Shown: positions 17,132-25,163 of the stretch, piece by piece
Position numbering within the stretch: the first letter of the stretch is position 1
How the letters are laid out: the number at the start of each line of letters is the position of its first letter
DNA from: G965226155 sp965226155
GTDB taxonomy: Bacteria; Pseudomonadota; Gammaproteobacteria; Eutrophobiales; Eutrophobiaceae
DNA: 64,000 nucleotides
Reading direction: 5' to 3'
Assembly: GCA_965226155.1 (NCBI GenBank)
Contig: OZ245331.1
Span: 2,418,001-2,482,000 of the forward strand
Notes under the pieces: model-generated
What the model saw: the letters and a program-made list of their open reading frames with translations, nothing else
What the model was told of the DNA's origin: nothing
Databases searched by the model: none
Program-made: the position numbers and the translations under genes

Positions 17132-18043
17132 ATGAACTTAATTGATTTTACACAAAAATTCTCTACAGTCGAAGCCTGTTTGAAGCATCTTGAAATGGTG
17201 CGCTGGGGCGACAATCCGTATTGCCCGCATTGTGGCAGTGCTGAAAAGGTATATCACTACAGCGATGGCAAGCGCCATAAATGCAGTTCGTGCAAGCATG
17301 TGTTCCGTGTAACTGTCGGTACTGTTTTGGGTGATAGTCCTTTGAAAATGTTGCCGAAGTGGTTTATGGCAATTTACTTTGAGACAACTCACAGTAAAGG
17401 CATATCCAGTTCGCAACTGGCAAAGCACATAAGCGTCCAGCAACGCACGGCTTGGTTCATGCTCCAACGAATTAGAAATGCCACAAAGCAGGATACAGGT
17501 GGTGGTTTGCTCGGCGGTGATGTTGAAGTGGACGAAACTTATATCGGAGGCAAGGAAAAGAACAAGCACGCCAACAAACGCACAAAAGGAACTCAAGGGC
17601 GAAGCACCAAGACAAAAGCAGTTGCGTTCGGCATGAAGGAACGAGGTGGTGAAGCACGGGCTTTCCATGTTCCGTCATCCGCTTCAAGGCATATAACCCC
17701 GATCATGATTCAAAATGTCGCGCTTGGCAGTAAAGTCAACGCTGACGACAACCGCGCATACAGTGTGCTAGATGGCATTTACGACCTGGATCGTGTCAAT
17801 CATTCAGCAGGTGAATATGTAAGAGGTTCGGCGCACACGAACAGCATAGAGGGATTCTGGGCAATAACAAAGCGATGTTATGTTGGCACTCATCATTGGA
17901 GGAGCAAGAAACACACTCAACTGTATTTGAATGCTGTATGCTATCGACAAAATACAAAAGAATCCGATAAGGATGTTGTGGTTGATGATCTTCTAACGCG
18001 CGGCGTTAATGCCCGATTGACTTATGCGGAGTTAACACAGTGA
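17132..18043 (+). CDS. IS1595-family (ISXO2-like) transposase, copy 1
   Basis: A 303-residue transposase. The N-terminal zinc ribbon has Cys31, Cys34, Cys51 and Cys54 (CPHC ... CSSC), followed by a helical linker. The ISXO2-type catalytic domain has D in VEVDETYIGGK, a second D in VNADDNRAY, and N/E-H residues in HTNSIEGFW ... YVGTHHW. Such enzymes move DNA by cut-and-paste or copy mechanisms with 8-bp duplications. The stop codon overlaps the methylase GTG start by 4 bases (GTGA), so the methylase is probably translationally coupled. The protein is identical to that of copy 2, so both elements appear intact. Confidence 0.93.
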   Translation: MNLIDFTQKFSTVEACLKHLEMVRWGDNPYCPHCGSAEKVYHYSDGKRHKCSSCKHVFRVTVGTVLGDSPLKMLPKWFMAIYFETTHSKGISSSQLAKHISVQQRTAWFMLQRIRNATKQDTGGGLLGGDVEVDETYIGGKEKNKHANKRTKGTQGRSTKTKAVAFGMKERGGEARAFHVPSSASRHITPIMIQNVALGSKVNADDNRAYSVLDGIYDLDRVNHSAGEYVRGSAHTNSIEGFWAITKRCYVGTHHWRSKKHTQLYLNAVCYRQNTKESDKDVVVDDLLTRGVNARLTYAELTQ

Positions 18044-18918
18044 ACACGCAAGTACAGAACGAATTATCTCAATTCAATGCGGTTCTGAAAAAAACTGATG
18101 TTAGATATCTTGACTGTGCCCGCGCTTACCCGTTTGTGAAGTGGGCAGGCGGTAAACGGACTTTAATCCCTAATATTGTTCAAGTGCTTCCTGAATCGTT
18201 CAATGACTACTACGAACCATTTCTAGGCGGAGGCGCGGTGTTTTTTGGGTTGGACAGCAGGATACACAAGAAATCTGTATTAAGCGATTTGAACGCTGAA
18301 TTGATACTCACCTACCGAATGTTACAGAAATCGCCACAGGGGGTCATTGACGCACTGGAAAAACATCAAAAGAAGCATTCGCAGAAACATTACAGTCGCA
18401 CACGGGATAAAGGGCACTTGGAGCAGGACGCGACTAAGCTGGCGGCTCGGTTTATCTATTTGAATAAGACTTGCTACAACGGCCTGTATCGAGTGAATAA
18501 GTCTGGTAAATTCAATGTTCCAATGGGGAGTTACAAGAATCCGAATGTTTGCGATAAGGGTAATTTACTGGCGGTGTCGAAAGTACTTGAAAATACCGAG
18601 TTGAAAGTGCAATCGTTTGAACGGATACAACCATCTACAGGCGATTTGGTATATTGTGATCCACCATATGATGAAACTTTTACGCAGTACACCGACAAGG
18701 GTTTTGATAGTTCCGATCAAATGGCTTTACGTAAATGTTGCGATAAATGGCGTAAAGCAGGAGCCTATGTGATCGTGTCAAGTAGCGATACAGAATTCAT
18801 CCGTAAAATATGGAACGACTATCAGTTTACGGAAGTGAAAGCGGCTCGGAATATAAACTGTAAGGGTTCGGAGCGGAACAAGGCAACGGAACTTTTGATT
18901 GTCGGTGATTGCGTGTAA
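18040..18918 (+). CDS. Dam-family DNA N6-adenine methylase, copy 1
   Basis: A 292-residue D12-class adenine methyltransferase. The pre-motif KWAGGKR is at 34-40, the SAM-binding motif FLGGGAVF begins at 61, and the catalytic motif IV DPPY is at 207-210 (DLVYCDPPYD). The layout is that of Dam/DpnM enzymes, which methylate adenine in GATC; the specificity here is inferred from family. The GTG start overlaps the transposase stop. The enzyme would protect the host from the nuclease encoded downstream and would also modify the GATC sites in the element's own ends. It is identical in copy 2. Confidence 0.9.
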   Translation: MNTQVQNELSQFNAVLKKTDVRYLDCARAYPFVKWAGGKRTLIPNIVQVLPESFNDYYEPFLGGGAVFFGLDSRIHKKSVLSDLNAELILTYRMLQKSPQGVIDALEKHQKKHSQKHYSRTRDKGHLEQDATKLAARFIYLNKTCYNGLYRVNKSGKFNVPMGSYKNPNVCDKGNLLAVSKVLENTELKVQSFERIQPSTGDLVYCDPPYDETFTQYTDKGFDSSDQMALRKCCDKWRKAGAYVIVSSSDTEFIRKIWNDYQFTEVKAARNINCKGSERNKATELLIVGDCV

Positions 18919-18937
18919 CTATGTGGAGTACATGTAA

Positions 18938-19129
18938 ATGGGAAAAGAGAATTGTCCAGTTAGCGAAGACAGACGATCTAATATAGATTCAGTCGTTAAG
19001 GATATACACGAAGATCAATCTGGTAGAGTGCGCCACAAGTGCTCTTACTGTGCGTATGAAAAGGGACTTGAAGCAGGTTACGAAAAAGCAAAAAAAGACG
19101 TTGTAAGAAGCCTGTTTCCAAATGGTTAA
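18938..19129 (+). CDS. Small Cys-motif protein between methylase and nuclease, copy 1
   Basis: 63 residues. A CxxC pair is visible in HKCSYCAYEKG, followed by a charged helix (GLEAGYEKAKKDV). I do not recognise the family. It starts 20 bp after the methylase and overlaps the nuclease start by 8 bp, so it is part of the same operon. By position it could be a controller or accessory subunit of the restriction system, but there is no helix-turn-helix, so a C-protein role is not supported. A zinc-binding helper is as far as the sequence allows. Confidence 0.6.
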   Translation: MGKENCPVSEDRRSNIDSVVKDIHEDQSGRVRHKCSYCAYEKGLEAGYEKAKKDVVRSLFPNG

Positions 19130-19589
19130 TCAAAGCGGTGGGACGCTTGCCAATAAGTCGGGTAAGCGTCTTGAACGATTTGTATCCGAAATACTAGACG
19201 AACGTGATTACTTGAAAGTTGAAGCAATCCGCTTCAATCCAATGCGTGAGTTGGAACAACCGATTTATGCCCAACAATACGAAATCGGCAAAGACATTTA
19301 TGGCAAGAATCGGCGCGTGGATGTAATCCTGTACCATCCGCGCCTTTATCCAGATTGCATGGTCATTCAATGCAAATGGCAGGCTTCGCGTGGAAGTGTT
19401 GAAGAGAAATGTCCATACGAAGTATTAAACATTCAGCAGAATCGATACGACACGATAGTATTGCTTGATGGCGGAGGGTACTCAGCAGGCGCCAGGCAAT
19501 GGTTGCTCAATCAAGCAGGCAAGAATCGCTTAAAGCATGTATTCGATCAAGGTGAATTTTCTCGGTTCGCAAGTCGTGGAAATTTATGA
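19122..19589 (+). CDS. PD-(D/E)XK restriction endonuclease-like protein, copy 1
   Basis: A 155-residue nuclease. A glutamate-containing helix (SGKRLERFVSEIL, Glu18), then the catalytic core with Asp67 in RRVDVIL and the QxK version of the motif at Gln83-Cys84-Lys85 (VIQCKW). A conserved GSVEEKCPYEVLNI and LDGGGYSAGARQWL tail follows, as in small Type II nucleases found next to methylases. Cleavage of unmethylated GATC would be the simplest hypothesis given the partner Dam-type methylase, but the specificity is inferred. The start overlaps the preceding small gene. The encoded protein is identical in copy 2. Confidence 0.8.
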   Translation: MVNQSGGTLANKSGKRLERFVSEILDERDYLKVEAIRFNPMRELEQPIYAQQYEIGKDIYGKNRRVDVILYHPRLYPDCMVIQCKWQASRGSVEEKCPYEVLNIQQNRYDTIVLLDGGGYSAGARQWLLNQAGKNRLKHVFDQGEFSRFASRGNL

Positions 19590-19625
19590 TTTTAGGATCG
19601 TCAAATACATGATTCCCTTACACAA

Positions 19626-19858
19626 AAGCAGTTAAACTTGGTCATGAAAAAACTCAATCACCGTCCCAGAAAAACACTTAATTCAAAAACACCACATGAA
19701 GTCTTTTTTAACATCAACGTTGCACTTCAAAGTTGAATCCGTGTATTGAATTAGATAAGTACGGCTCCTGTTATATTTGTGGCGAAGCAATTGACCATCG
19801 CCGACTTTCAGTTGATCCAACAAATACCATGTGTCTGAAATGTGTTGATGACCAGTAA
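19626..19858 (+). pseudogene. IS30 transposase 3-prime remnant and adjoining DksA/TraR zinc-finger remnant
   Basis: 19626-19736 encodes the last part of the IS30 transposase (KQLNLVMKKLNHRPRK ...), separated from its 5-prime part by the IS1595 element. Immediately beyond the IS30 end, from about 19739 to the TAA at 19858, the frame reads CIELDKYGSCYICGEAIDHR and ends CLKCVDDQ. This is the four-cysteine C-terminal domain of DksA/TraR proteins (YGxCxxCGxxI ... CxxC). No DksA-like N-terminal half is found on the left side of the IS30 copy, so the gene is a decayed fragment. Confidence 0.6.
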
Positions 19859-19988
19859 AAGTAAACTGAAAGGCGCTACGTTATAGAAAGTTTTATTGAA
19901 AATCACTTTGATGGTAGAGATTTGGCGTGATACGATTTTCACAAACTACTACTGTCTCATGACCCGTCTGAGTAAAAATATATAAACC

Positions 19989-20501
19989 ATGATAGAAACA
20001 ACTCGTCGTTTATTTTTGCAGAAAATAGCTGGTTTGGCGTCACTGCCAATTTTAAATCATAGTCGATGGCTTTCAGCCGCATCGGCAGAACATACTGGAA
20101 AGTCACAGAAATTATCCAGCCATGAAATAAGGACACTTGAAATAACAGCGCATCATTTATTCCCTCATGATGAACTACCCTCTGATGTTTACAATGAACT
20201 GGCAGTGAGCCTAGCAATACGAGCTGAAAGGAACAAAGCTATCTTTATTTTGATTCAATCTGGTATCCAATCTCTTGATAAGTTACACAACTCTCTATGG
20301 GTAGATCTTTTGCGTGAACAGCAACTCGATCAATTGCAACAAATAGAAGATACCGAGTTCCTCCAGTATATGCGTAACGCCACCATTGAATTTCTGTATC
20401 GCGATCCGAGAGTGTGGGAGAAGCTGGAGTACGCCGGGCCATCCATAGATTTCGGTGGTTATATTAACCATGGCTTTAATGATATTGACTGGCTTCCTTA
20501 A
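19989..20501 (+). CDS. Gluconate 2-dehydrogenase subunit 3-like protein
   Basis: 170 residues with a Tat-type leader (TTRRLFLQKIAGLASLPIL) and a helical body of the gluconate_2-dh3 family (LEITAHHLFPHDELP ... FLQYMRNATIEFLY ... WEKLEYAGPSIDFGGY). These small subunits accompany GMC-type flavoprotein dehydrogenases and guide their export or assembly. The partner catalytic subunit begins 14 bp downstream. No cytochrome c subunit follows, unlike the classic three-subunit gluconate dehydrogenase. Confidence 0.85.
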   Translation: MIETTRRLFLQKIAGLASLPILNHSRWLSAASAEHTGKSQKLSSHEIRTLEITAHHLFPHDELPSDVYNELAVSLAIRAERNKAIFILIQSGIQSLDKLHNSLWVDLLREQQLDQLQQIEDTEFLQYMRNATIEFLYRDPRVWEKLEYAGPSIDFGGYINHGFNDIDWLP

Positions 20502-20514
20502 AATTCAGTAAACC

Positions 20515-22071
20515 ATGAGCCGTCAATTTGATTTAAATGACCCATCTGTAGTGGTAGTTATCGGGTCCGGTGCAGGCGGAGGCGTCTTAGCTAACGAACT
20601 GGCACAACAGGGGATTGATGTTGTCTGCCTGGAAGCAGGTAAACGGCTGAAGATGACCGACATTGTGAATGATCCGGCAGCCATGTTCGGAAAAGTGACA
20701 TGGCTTGATCCACGTGAAGGTTCTGGTGATATCAGTCGCAATTTTCCCACTTATTTGTGTAAGACCGTCGGCGGCACTACCGTTCACTGGACAGCATTGT
20801 CGCTACGGATGGCACCTCATGAAATTACCCCGTTATCCACTTATGGCAAGATTGCCGGAACAAGCATGATCGACTGGCCGATCAGCTATCAGGAACTGGA
20901 TTCCTATTACAGCAAGGCAGAATTAAAAATGGGCGTGTCCGGGACTCATGGATTACCGTTACATCCCGCTAATAATAATTTTTTGGTTATGAAGGCGGGT
21001 GCAGAAAAATTGGGATATAAAGATATAACGACTACTCACTCAGCGATAAATTCTATCAGTCGAGATGGACGTTCAAAATGTTTGCAACTTGGTTTTTGTA
21101 AAAGTGGATGTATGGTTGGCGCAAAGTGGTCAACCTTGTATACCGAAATACCTAAAGCGGAGGCAACCGATCATTTCGAAATACGACCAGAAGCGATGGT
21201 GCTCCGAATGGAACATGATCAAAGCGGCAAGATTAACGGTGTAGTTTATGTCGATAAATTAGGTGTAATACACCAACAAAAGGCTAGGGCGGTCTGTGTT
21301 GCTGGTAATTCGATAGAGACACCAAGGTTATTGCTCAATTCTGAGTCAAGCTTGTTTCCTGATGGCATAGGTAATGGTTCCGGTAACGTAGGCAGGCATT
21401 ATATGAAACATGTATTTGCACGGTTGCTTGCGTTAATGCCTGGTAAGGTCAATATGCAACGTGGGATACAGCAATCAGGCAGCCTCGGGCATGAGTCGCA
21501 TCATGAGCCTAGTCGCAACTTTGCCAGTGGTTATCATATTGAAACAGCCCCCGTGCACCCGGAAATGCTTGCTAAATCACTTAGCAACACTGACTGGGGA
21601 GCAGATTATGCGTCATTGATTGAACAATACCCGTATTTTGCTGGCGCACTAATCTGTGGCGAGGATTTTTCATACGCTAATAACCTCATCACCCTGCATG
21701 ACAATCGAAAGGATAAATATGGCCTTCCTATTCCAGCTTTACATTATGAAGATAGTGTTAATAATAAAGCGATGAGAGAACATGCCATTAAAACTACGAC
21801 TGCAATGTATGATGCGGTAGGTGCAAAAAAAGTTTTTCAAGTCCCCATGTTATCTGCAGCCCATAATATGGGGACCTGCCGTATGGCTGAATCCGAAACT
21901 GATGGCGTTTGTGACAAATGGGGCAGAGTGTTTGGGATGGACAACCTATTTATTTCTGATGGTAGCCAGTTCAGCTCAGCAATGACTGCAAACCCGACTC
22001 TAACGATTGTTGCCCTCGCTATCCGTCAGGCTGAATATATTCAAGGGGAAATGAAGAAAGGCAACCTGTAG
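20515..22071 (+). CDS. GMC-family FAD oxidoreductase (gluconate/sugar dehydrogenase catalytic subunit type)
   Basis: 518 residues. The N-terminal Rossmann FAD motif is VVVIGSGAGGGVLANELA, with the acidic end in CLEAG. KTVGGTTVHWTAL is the GMC region near the flavin. A CLQLGFCKSGC segment carries clustered cysteines. The C-terminal catalytic region contains HNMGTCRMA and SDGSQFSSAMTANPTLT, with the active-site His and Asn. No signal peptide is seen; export would depend on the Tat-carrying subunit 3 encoded just upstream, as known for this complex. It probably oxidises a sugar or polyol at the periplasmic face; the electron acceptor is not encoded next to it. Confidence 0.88.
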   Translation: MSRQFDLNDPSVVVVIGSGAGGGVLANELAQQGIDVVCLEAGKRLKMTDIVNDPAAMFGKVTWLDPREGSGDISRNFPTYLCKTVGGTTVHWTALSLRMAPHEITPLSTYGKIAGTSMIDWPISYQELDSYYSKAELKMGVSGTHGLPLHPANNNFLVMKAGAEKLGYKDITTTHSAINSISRDGRSKCLQLGFCKSGCMVGAKWSTLYTEIPKAEATDHFEIRPEAMVLRMEHDQSGKINGVVYVDKLGVIHQQKARAVCVAGNSIETPRLLLNSESSLFPDGIGNGSGNVGRHYMKHVFARLLALMPGKVNMQRGIQQSGSLGHESHHEPSRNFASGYHIETAPVHPEMLAKSLSNTDWGADYASLIEQYPYFAGALICGEDFSYANNLITLHDNRKDKYGLPIPALHYEDSVNNKAMREHAIKTTTAMYDAVGAKKVFQVPMLSAAHNMGTCRMAESETDGVCDKWGRVFGMDNLFISDGSQFSSAMTANPTLTIVALAIRQAEYIQGEMKKGNL

Positions 22072-22172
22072 GTTAATAAATTAGGCTATAATAATCGCAA
22101 TAAATCCATCTTCCTGATGCAGACATGTTAGGTTGAGATTATCGAAGTATTTCTTATAGAGAGGAGGTAAGC

Positions 22173-22832
22173 ATGCCATTACGTATAGGTGATGAAGCAC
22201 CAGATTTCACAGCCGACACCACTGAAGGGTCGATTTCGTTTCATCAATGGATAGGGGACAGCTGGGCGGTATTGTTCTCACACCCGAAGGATTTTACTCC
22301 GGTCTGTACAACAGAATTAGGTTACATGGCAGGTCTTAAACCTGAATTTGAAAAACGTAACTGTAAGGTTATTGGCTTAAGTATAGATTCGGTCGAAGAT
22401 CACAAAAATTGGGCAATAGATGTTGAAGAGACGCAGGGAAATGCTGTCAATTATCCAATGATAGGTGATACCGATATGAAGGTTGCAAAACTGTATGACA
22501 TGATACACCCAAATGCTAGCGGTCCTGCAAAAGATAGAACAGCTGCAGATAACCAGACCATACGTTCAGTATTTATTGTTGGTCCTGACAAGTATATAAA
22601 ATTAATGATTACCTACCCAATGACCACAGGCCGGAATTTTGATGAAGTATTACGAGTATTAGATTCAATGCAATTGACTGCTAAACATAAAGTTGCAACA
22701 CCAGTTAACTGGAAGAAAGGAAATAAGGTCATCATAGTGCCATCGGTAACTGATGAAGAGGCGAAACAGACCTATCCTAATGGTTGGGAGACTAAAAAAC
22801 CCTATCTGCGATTAGTAGACCAGCCGGATTGA
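22173..22832 (+). CDS. 1-Cys peroxiredoxin (Prx6-like)
   Basis: 219 residues, the usual length of Prx6/AhpC2-type enzymes. The peroxidatic site is FTPVCTTE with Cys45 and Thr42. The C-terminal extension (from about residue 170, VNWKKGNKVIIVPSV ... YLRLVDQP) is typical of Prx6. No resolving cysteine is visible, so thiol or ascorbate-like reductants are expected. It reduces hydrogen or organic peroxides in the cytoplasm. The start is preceded by GAGGAGG (22159-22167), a strong ribosome site. It follows the flavoprotein dehydrogenase and may help remove peroxide from that enzyme, which is inference. Confidence 0.9.
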   Translation: MPLRIGDEAPDFTADTTEGSISFHQWIGDSWAVLFSHPKDFTPVCTTELGYMAGLKPEFEKRNCKVIGLSIDSVEDHKNWAIDVEETQGNAVNYPMIGDTDMKVAKLYDMIHPNASGPAKDRTAADNQTIRSVFIVGPDKYIKLMITYPMTTGRNFDEVLRVLDSMQLTAKHKVATPVNWKKGNKVIIVPSVTDEEAKQTYPNGWETKKPYLRLVDQPD

Positions 22833-22897
22833 AGTTAACGAATCTTAGCAAGAAGCTTGTTTATAATAATAGGACAGTATTACTTATATAATAAAAC

Positions 22898-23686
22898 TCA
22901 TGCAACTTGATGGAGATGAACATCCCGCTGGGGAAATGGGAAAGAAATACCTTCTTCATCAAATGTAAGCTTCACCTTTTCTGTGGTATCCCGGTAAACG
23001 CCCGAGTAATCTGCAGTACGTGTCCATGGACGTACAATGAAATTGACACTGTTGTCCGCTAATTCTGAAACGGCAATCACCGGCGCAGGTTCCTTTAAAA
23101 TTCGATCGTCCTCATCAATAATTTTATGCAGAATATTCTTGGCCTTTTTAATATCATCACCATAGCCAATTCCAAATACCATATCAACTCGACGCGTATC
23201 GTTAGCAGAATAATTTGTTATTATACTTCCCGTAATTGCAGAATTAGGAACAATGATTGCCTTGTTATCTCCGGTCTTCAGAGATGTTGAGAAAATCTGA
23301 ATTCCTTCCACAGTACCACTTATACCTCCTGCTTCTACAAAGTCACCCACTTTAAATGGCCTAAGGGCAATAATAATTACACCGGAGGCAAAATTGGATA
23401 GCGTACCCTGCAATGCCAGACCAACTGCCAGACCCGCGGCACCTAAAACTGCTATGAGCGATGTGGTTTGTATCCCAAGTTTTCCAAGTGCTGCAATCAC
23501 AACAAAAATGACTATGAGTATATGGGCAATACTTGATAAAAAGCTGGAAAGTAGTGGGTCGACCCCTCTTTTATTCATTACATTAATAGCAATACTTTTA
23601 GCGCGTTTTGCGACCCATAAGCCAACCAGAAGTATCACTAATGCAATTCCAGCATTGATGATAGTTTGCATAATTGATTCAGACAT
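22898..23686 (-). CDS. Small-conductance mechanosensitive channel (MscS family)
   Basis: 262 residues. Three N-terminal membrane segments include the pore helix with GLAVGLALQGTLSNFASGV. The cytoplasmic beta domain follows (FKVGDFVEAGGISGTVEGI ... ALKTGDNKAIIVPN-type), then the C-terminal alpha/beta part. This is close to the E. coli MscS length (286). It releases solutes on osmotic down-shock. It is encoded singly, convergent with the peroxiredoxin and divergent from leuB. Confidence 0.9.
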   Translation of the reverse strand: MSESIMQTIINAGIALVILLVGLWVAKRAKSIAINVMNKRGVDPLLSSFLSSIAHILIVIFVVIAALGKLGIQTTSLIAVLGAAGLAVGLALQGTLSNFASGVIIIALRPFKVGDFVEAGGISGTVEGIQIFSTSLKTGDNKAIIVPNSAITGSIITNYSANDTRRVDMVFGIGYGDDIKKAKNILHKIIDEDDRILKEPAPVIAVSELADNSVNFIVRPWTRTADYSGVYRDTTEKVKLTFDEEGISFPFPQRDVHLHQVA

Positions 23687-23905
23687 GATTTCCCCCTATA
23701 AATTTTCCTTTAATCATAACAATAAACAATAAACTTTCGTAGATATATTTATTGTGTCAAAACTCAATTATGGCTAGTCATAGAATTCCATCTGTCATCA
23801 TTTTATATCCTTCTATATAATGCCGGTCTGAAGTGAACTTTGGCTGAAATTGTAAAGGAATTCAATTGCACACAAATTATTTGAAAATTTGACGATAGGG
23901 TAATA

Positions 23906-25015
23906 ATGAAGAATTACAAGATTGCAGTATTGGCAGGAGACGGAATTGGCCCAGAGACCATGAATGAAGCTATCAAGGTACTCAAGGTAGTTGAAAGCCG
24001 AAATGATGTGCAATTTGATTTAATAGATGCACCTTTCGGAGCAAATGCCTATTTCGAAAGTGGACACCCATTCCCGGAACAGACCCAAAAAATCTGTGCA
24101 GAGGCAGATGCGATTCTTAAAGGGCCGGTTGGCCTAAACCATGAACAGTCTGAAAAGATACCTGTGGACCTGCGACCTGAACGTGGGGCCATTTTGCCGT
24201 TGCGGAAATGGTTAAATACGTATGCCAACATTAGACCTGTATCACTACCAAAAGGGTTATCACATTTCTCACCTTTGAAACCTGAAATAGTTGGTGGTGG
24301 AATTGATATTGTCATTATCCGTGAACTGGTAGGGGGTTTGTATTTTGGTGATAAGGAAGTTGGAGTTAATGATAAAGGACTTCGTTATGTCGAAGAGTCT
24401 CTTCTTTATGATGAAAACCAGATTGAAAGAATCCTACGGTTTGCTTTTAAGCTCTGTATGAAGCGAAAGAAATGCTTACATAATATTCATAAAAGTAATG
24501 TATTAAAATCAAGTGTACTTTGGAATGAGATTGTGGATGAAGTGTCAAAAGATTATTCAGAAGTAGAAATAAAACACATGTTAGTGGACTCTGCTGCAAC
24601 GTTATTATGTTTGAATCCCACTCAGTTTGATGTCATGGTCATGGAAAACATGTTCGGCGATATTTTGAGTGATCTAGGCGGTGGTATTTTAGGATCGCTA
24701 GGGTTGATGCCATCAGCTTGTCTTGGAGATAGCTCGGCCTATTATGAGCCAACACATGGATCAGCGCCTGATATTGCGGATAAAAATATTGCGAATCCTT
24801 ACTCCATGATCGGGTCGGTTGCTATGATGTTGGAATATAGTCTAGATATGCCTGAGGAGTCCAAGCATGTATGGAATGCTATGCAAGCTGTTTATACGAA
24901 TGGCTTTTCTACCCCTGATTTATCTAAACCGGGAAGAGGCGTGACGATAATTAAAACAGATGAATTCGGTGATAAAGTTGTCAAAGAGCTTCAGGATCTC
25001 AAGAGTTCTAGATGA
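23906..25015 (+). CDS. leuB: 3-isopropylmalate dehydrogenase
   Basis: 369 residues of the beta-decarboxylating dehydrogenase family, oxidising 3-isopropylmalate in leucine synthesis. The N-terminal GDGIGPE, the substrate-loop RPERGAILPLRKWL, the catalytic tyrosine in ELVGGLYFG, Lys in HKSNVLKSS, metal ligands in MFGDILSDLGGG, and the NAD site GSAPDIADKNIANP are visible. The usual VDK triplet reads IHK here, a local deviation. It is separated from leuCD and the LeuA-like gene by about 3 kb and lies on the opposite strand; an IS30 element sits 148 bp downstream. Tartrate or homoisocitrate dehydrogenase cannot be excluded but the leu neighbours favour LeuB. Confidence 0.85.
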   Translation: MKNYKIAVLAGDGIGPETMNEAIKVLKVVESRNDVQFDLIDAPFGANAYFESGHPFPEQTQKICAEADAILKGPVGLNHEQSEKIPVDLRPERGAILPLRKWLNTYANIRPVSLPKGLSHFSPLKPEIVGGGIDIVIIRELVGGLYFGDKEVGVNDKGLRYVEESLLYDENQIERILRFAFKLCMKRKKCLHNIHKSNVLKSSVLWNEIVDEVSKDYSEVEIKHMLVDSAATLLCLNPTQFDVMVMENMFGDILSDLGGGILGSLGLMPSACLGDSSAYYEPTHGSAPDIADKNIANPYSMIGSVAMMLEYSLDMPEESKHVWNAMQAVYTNGFSTPDLSKPGRGVTIIKTDEFGDKVVKELQDLKSSR

Positions 25016-25163
25016 TTAATAATGCAAAGATTGATGATAACTCCACTCTAGCTAGTGGATTTTGTATGATAAATGCCAACGGAGCGTAATATTATAATAT
25101 GAATCAACGTCTTGTTAGGTCACGGAATCAAATCAACTATTCAGAGGTATTTATAATGCGCGG

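Larger units (their letters stand above)
17056..19617 (+). mobile_element. IS1595-family element carrying a restriction-modification cassette, copy 1
   Basis: 2,562 bp bounded by inverted repeats GGGAATTATGTATTTGACGA (left) and GGGAATCATGTATTTGACGA (complement of right), continuing identically to about base 27, and flanked by the 8-bp duplication TTACACAA. It holds, in one direction, a transposase, a Dam-type N6-adenine methylase, a 63-residue Cys-motif protein and a 155-residue PD-(D/E)XK nuclease, with overlaps or short gaps. Copy 2 (45838-48399, inverted) has the same length and the same encoded proteins. Passenger-carrying IS1595 members are known; the R-M passenger and its arrangement deserve checking against ISfinder. 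Confidence 0.93.
16111..19738 (+). mobile_element. IS30-family element, copy A, split by an IS1595-family element
   Basis: The ends ATTCAATTTGTAAGTGCAAC (16111) and the complement of the right end (ATTCAACTTTGAAGTGCAAC, 19738) are imperfect inverted repeats. Subtracting the 2,562-bp insertion and its 8-bp duplication leaves 1,058 bp, exactly the length of copy B at 25164-26221. CGTG next to both ends (one base outside) is a possible 4-bp target duplication. The transposase is cut in two and probably inactive. Confidence 0.85.

Noticed and set aside
17138..17668. 176-codon minus-strand frame opposite the IS1595 transposase (and 47787-48317)
   Set aside because: Antisense of a clear coding region, no recognisable domain or ribosome site.
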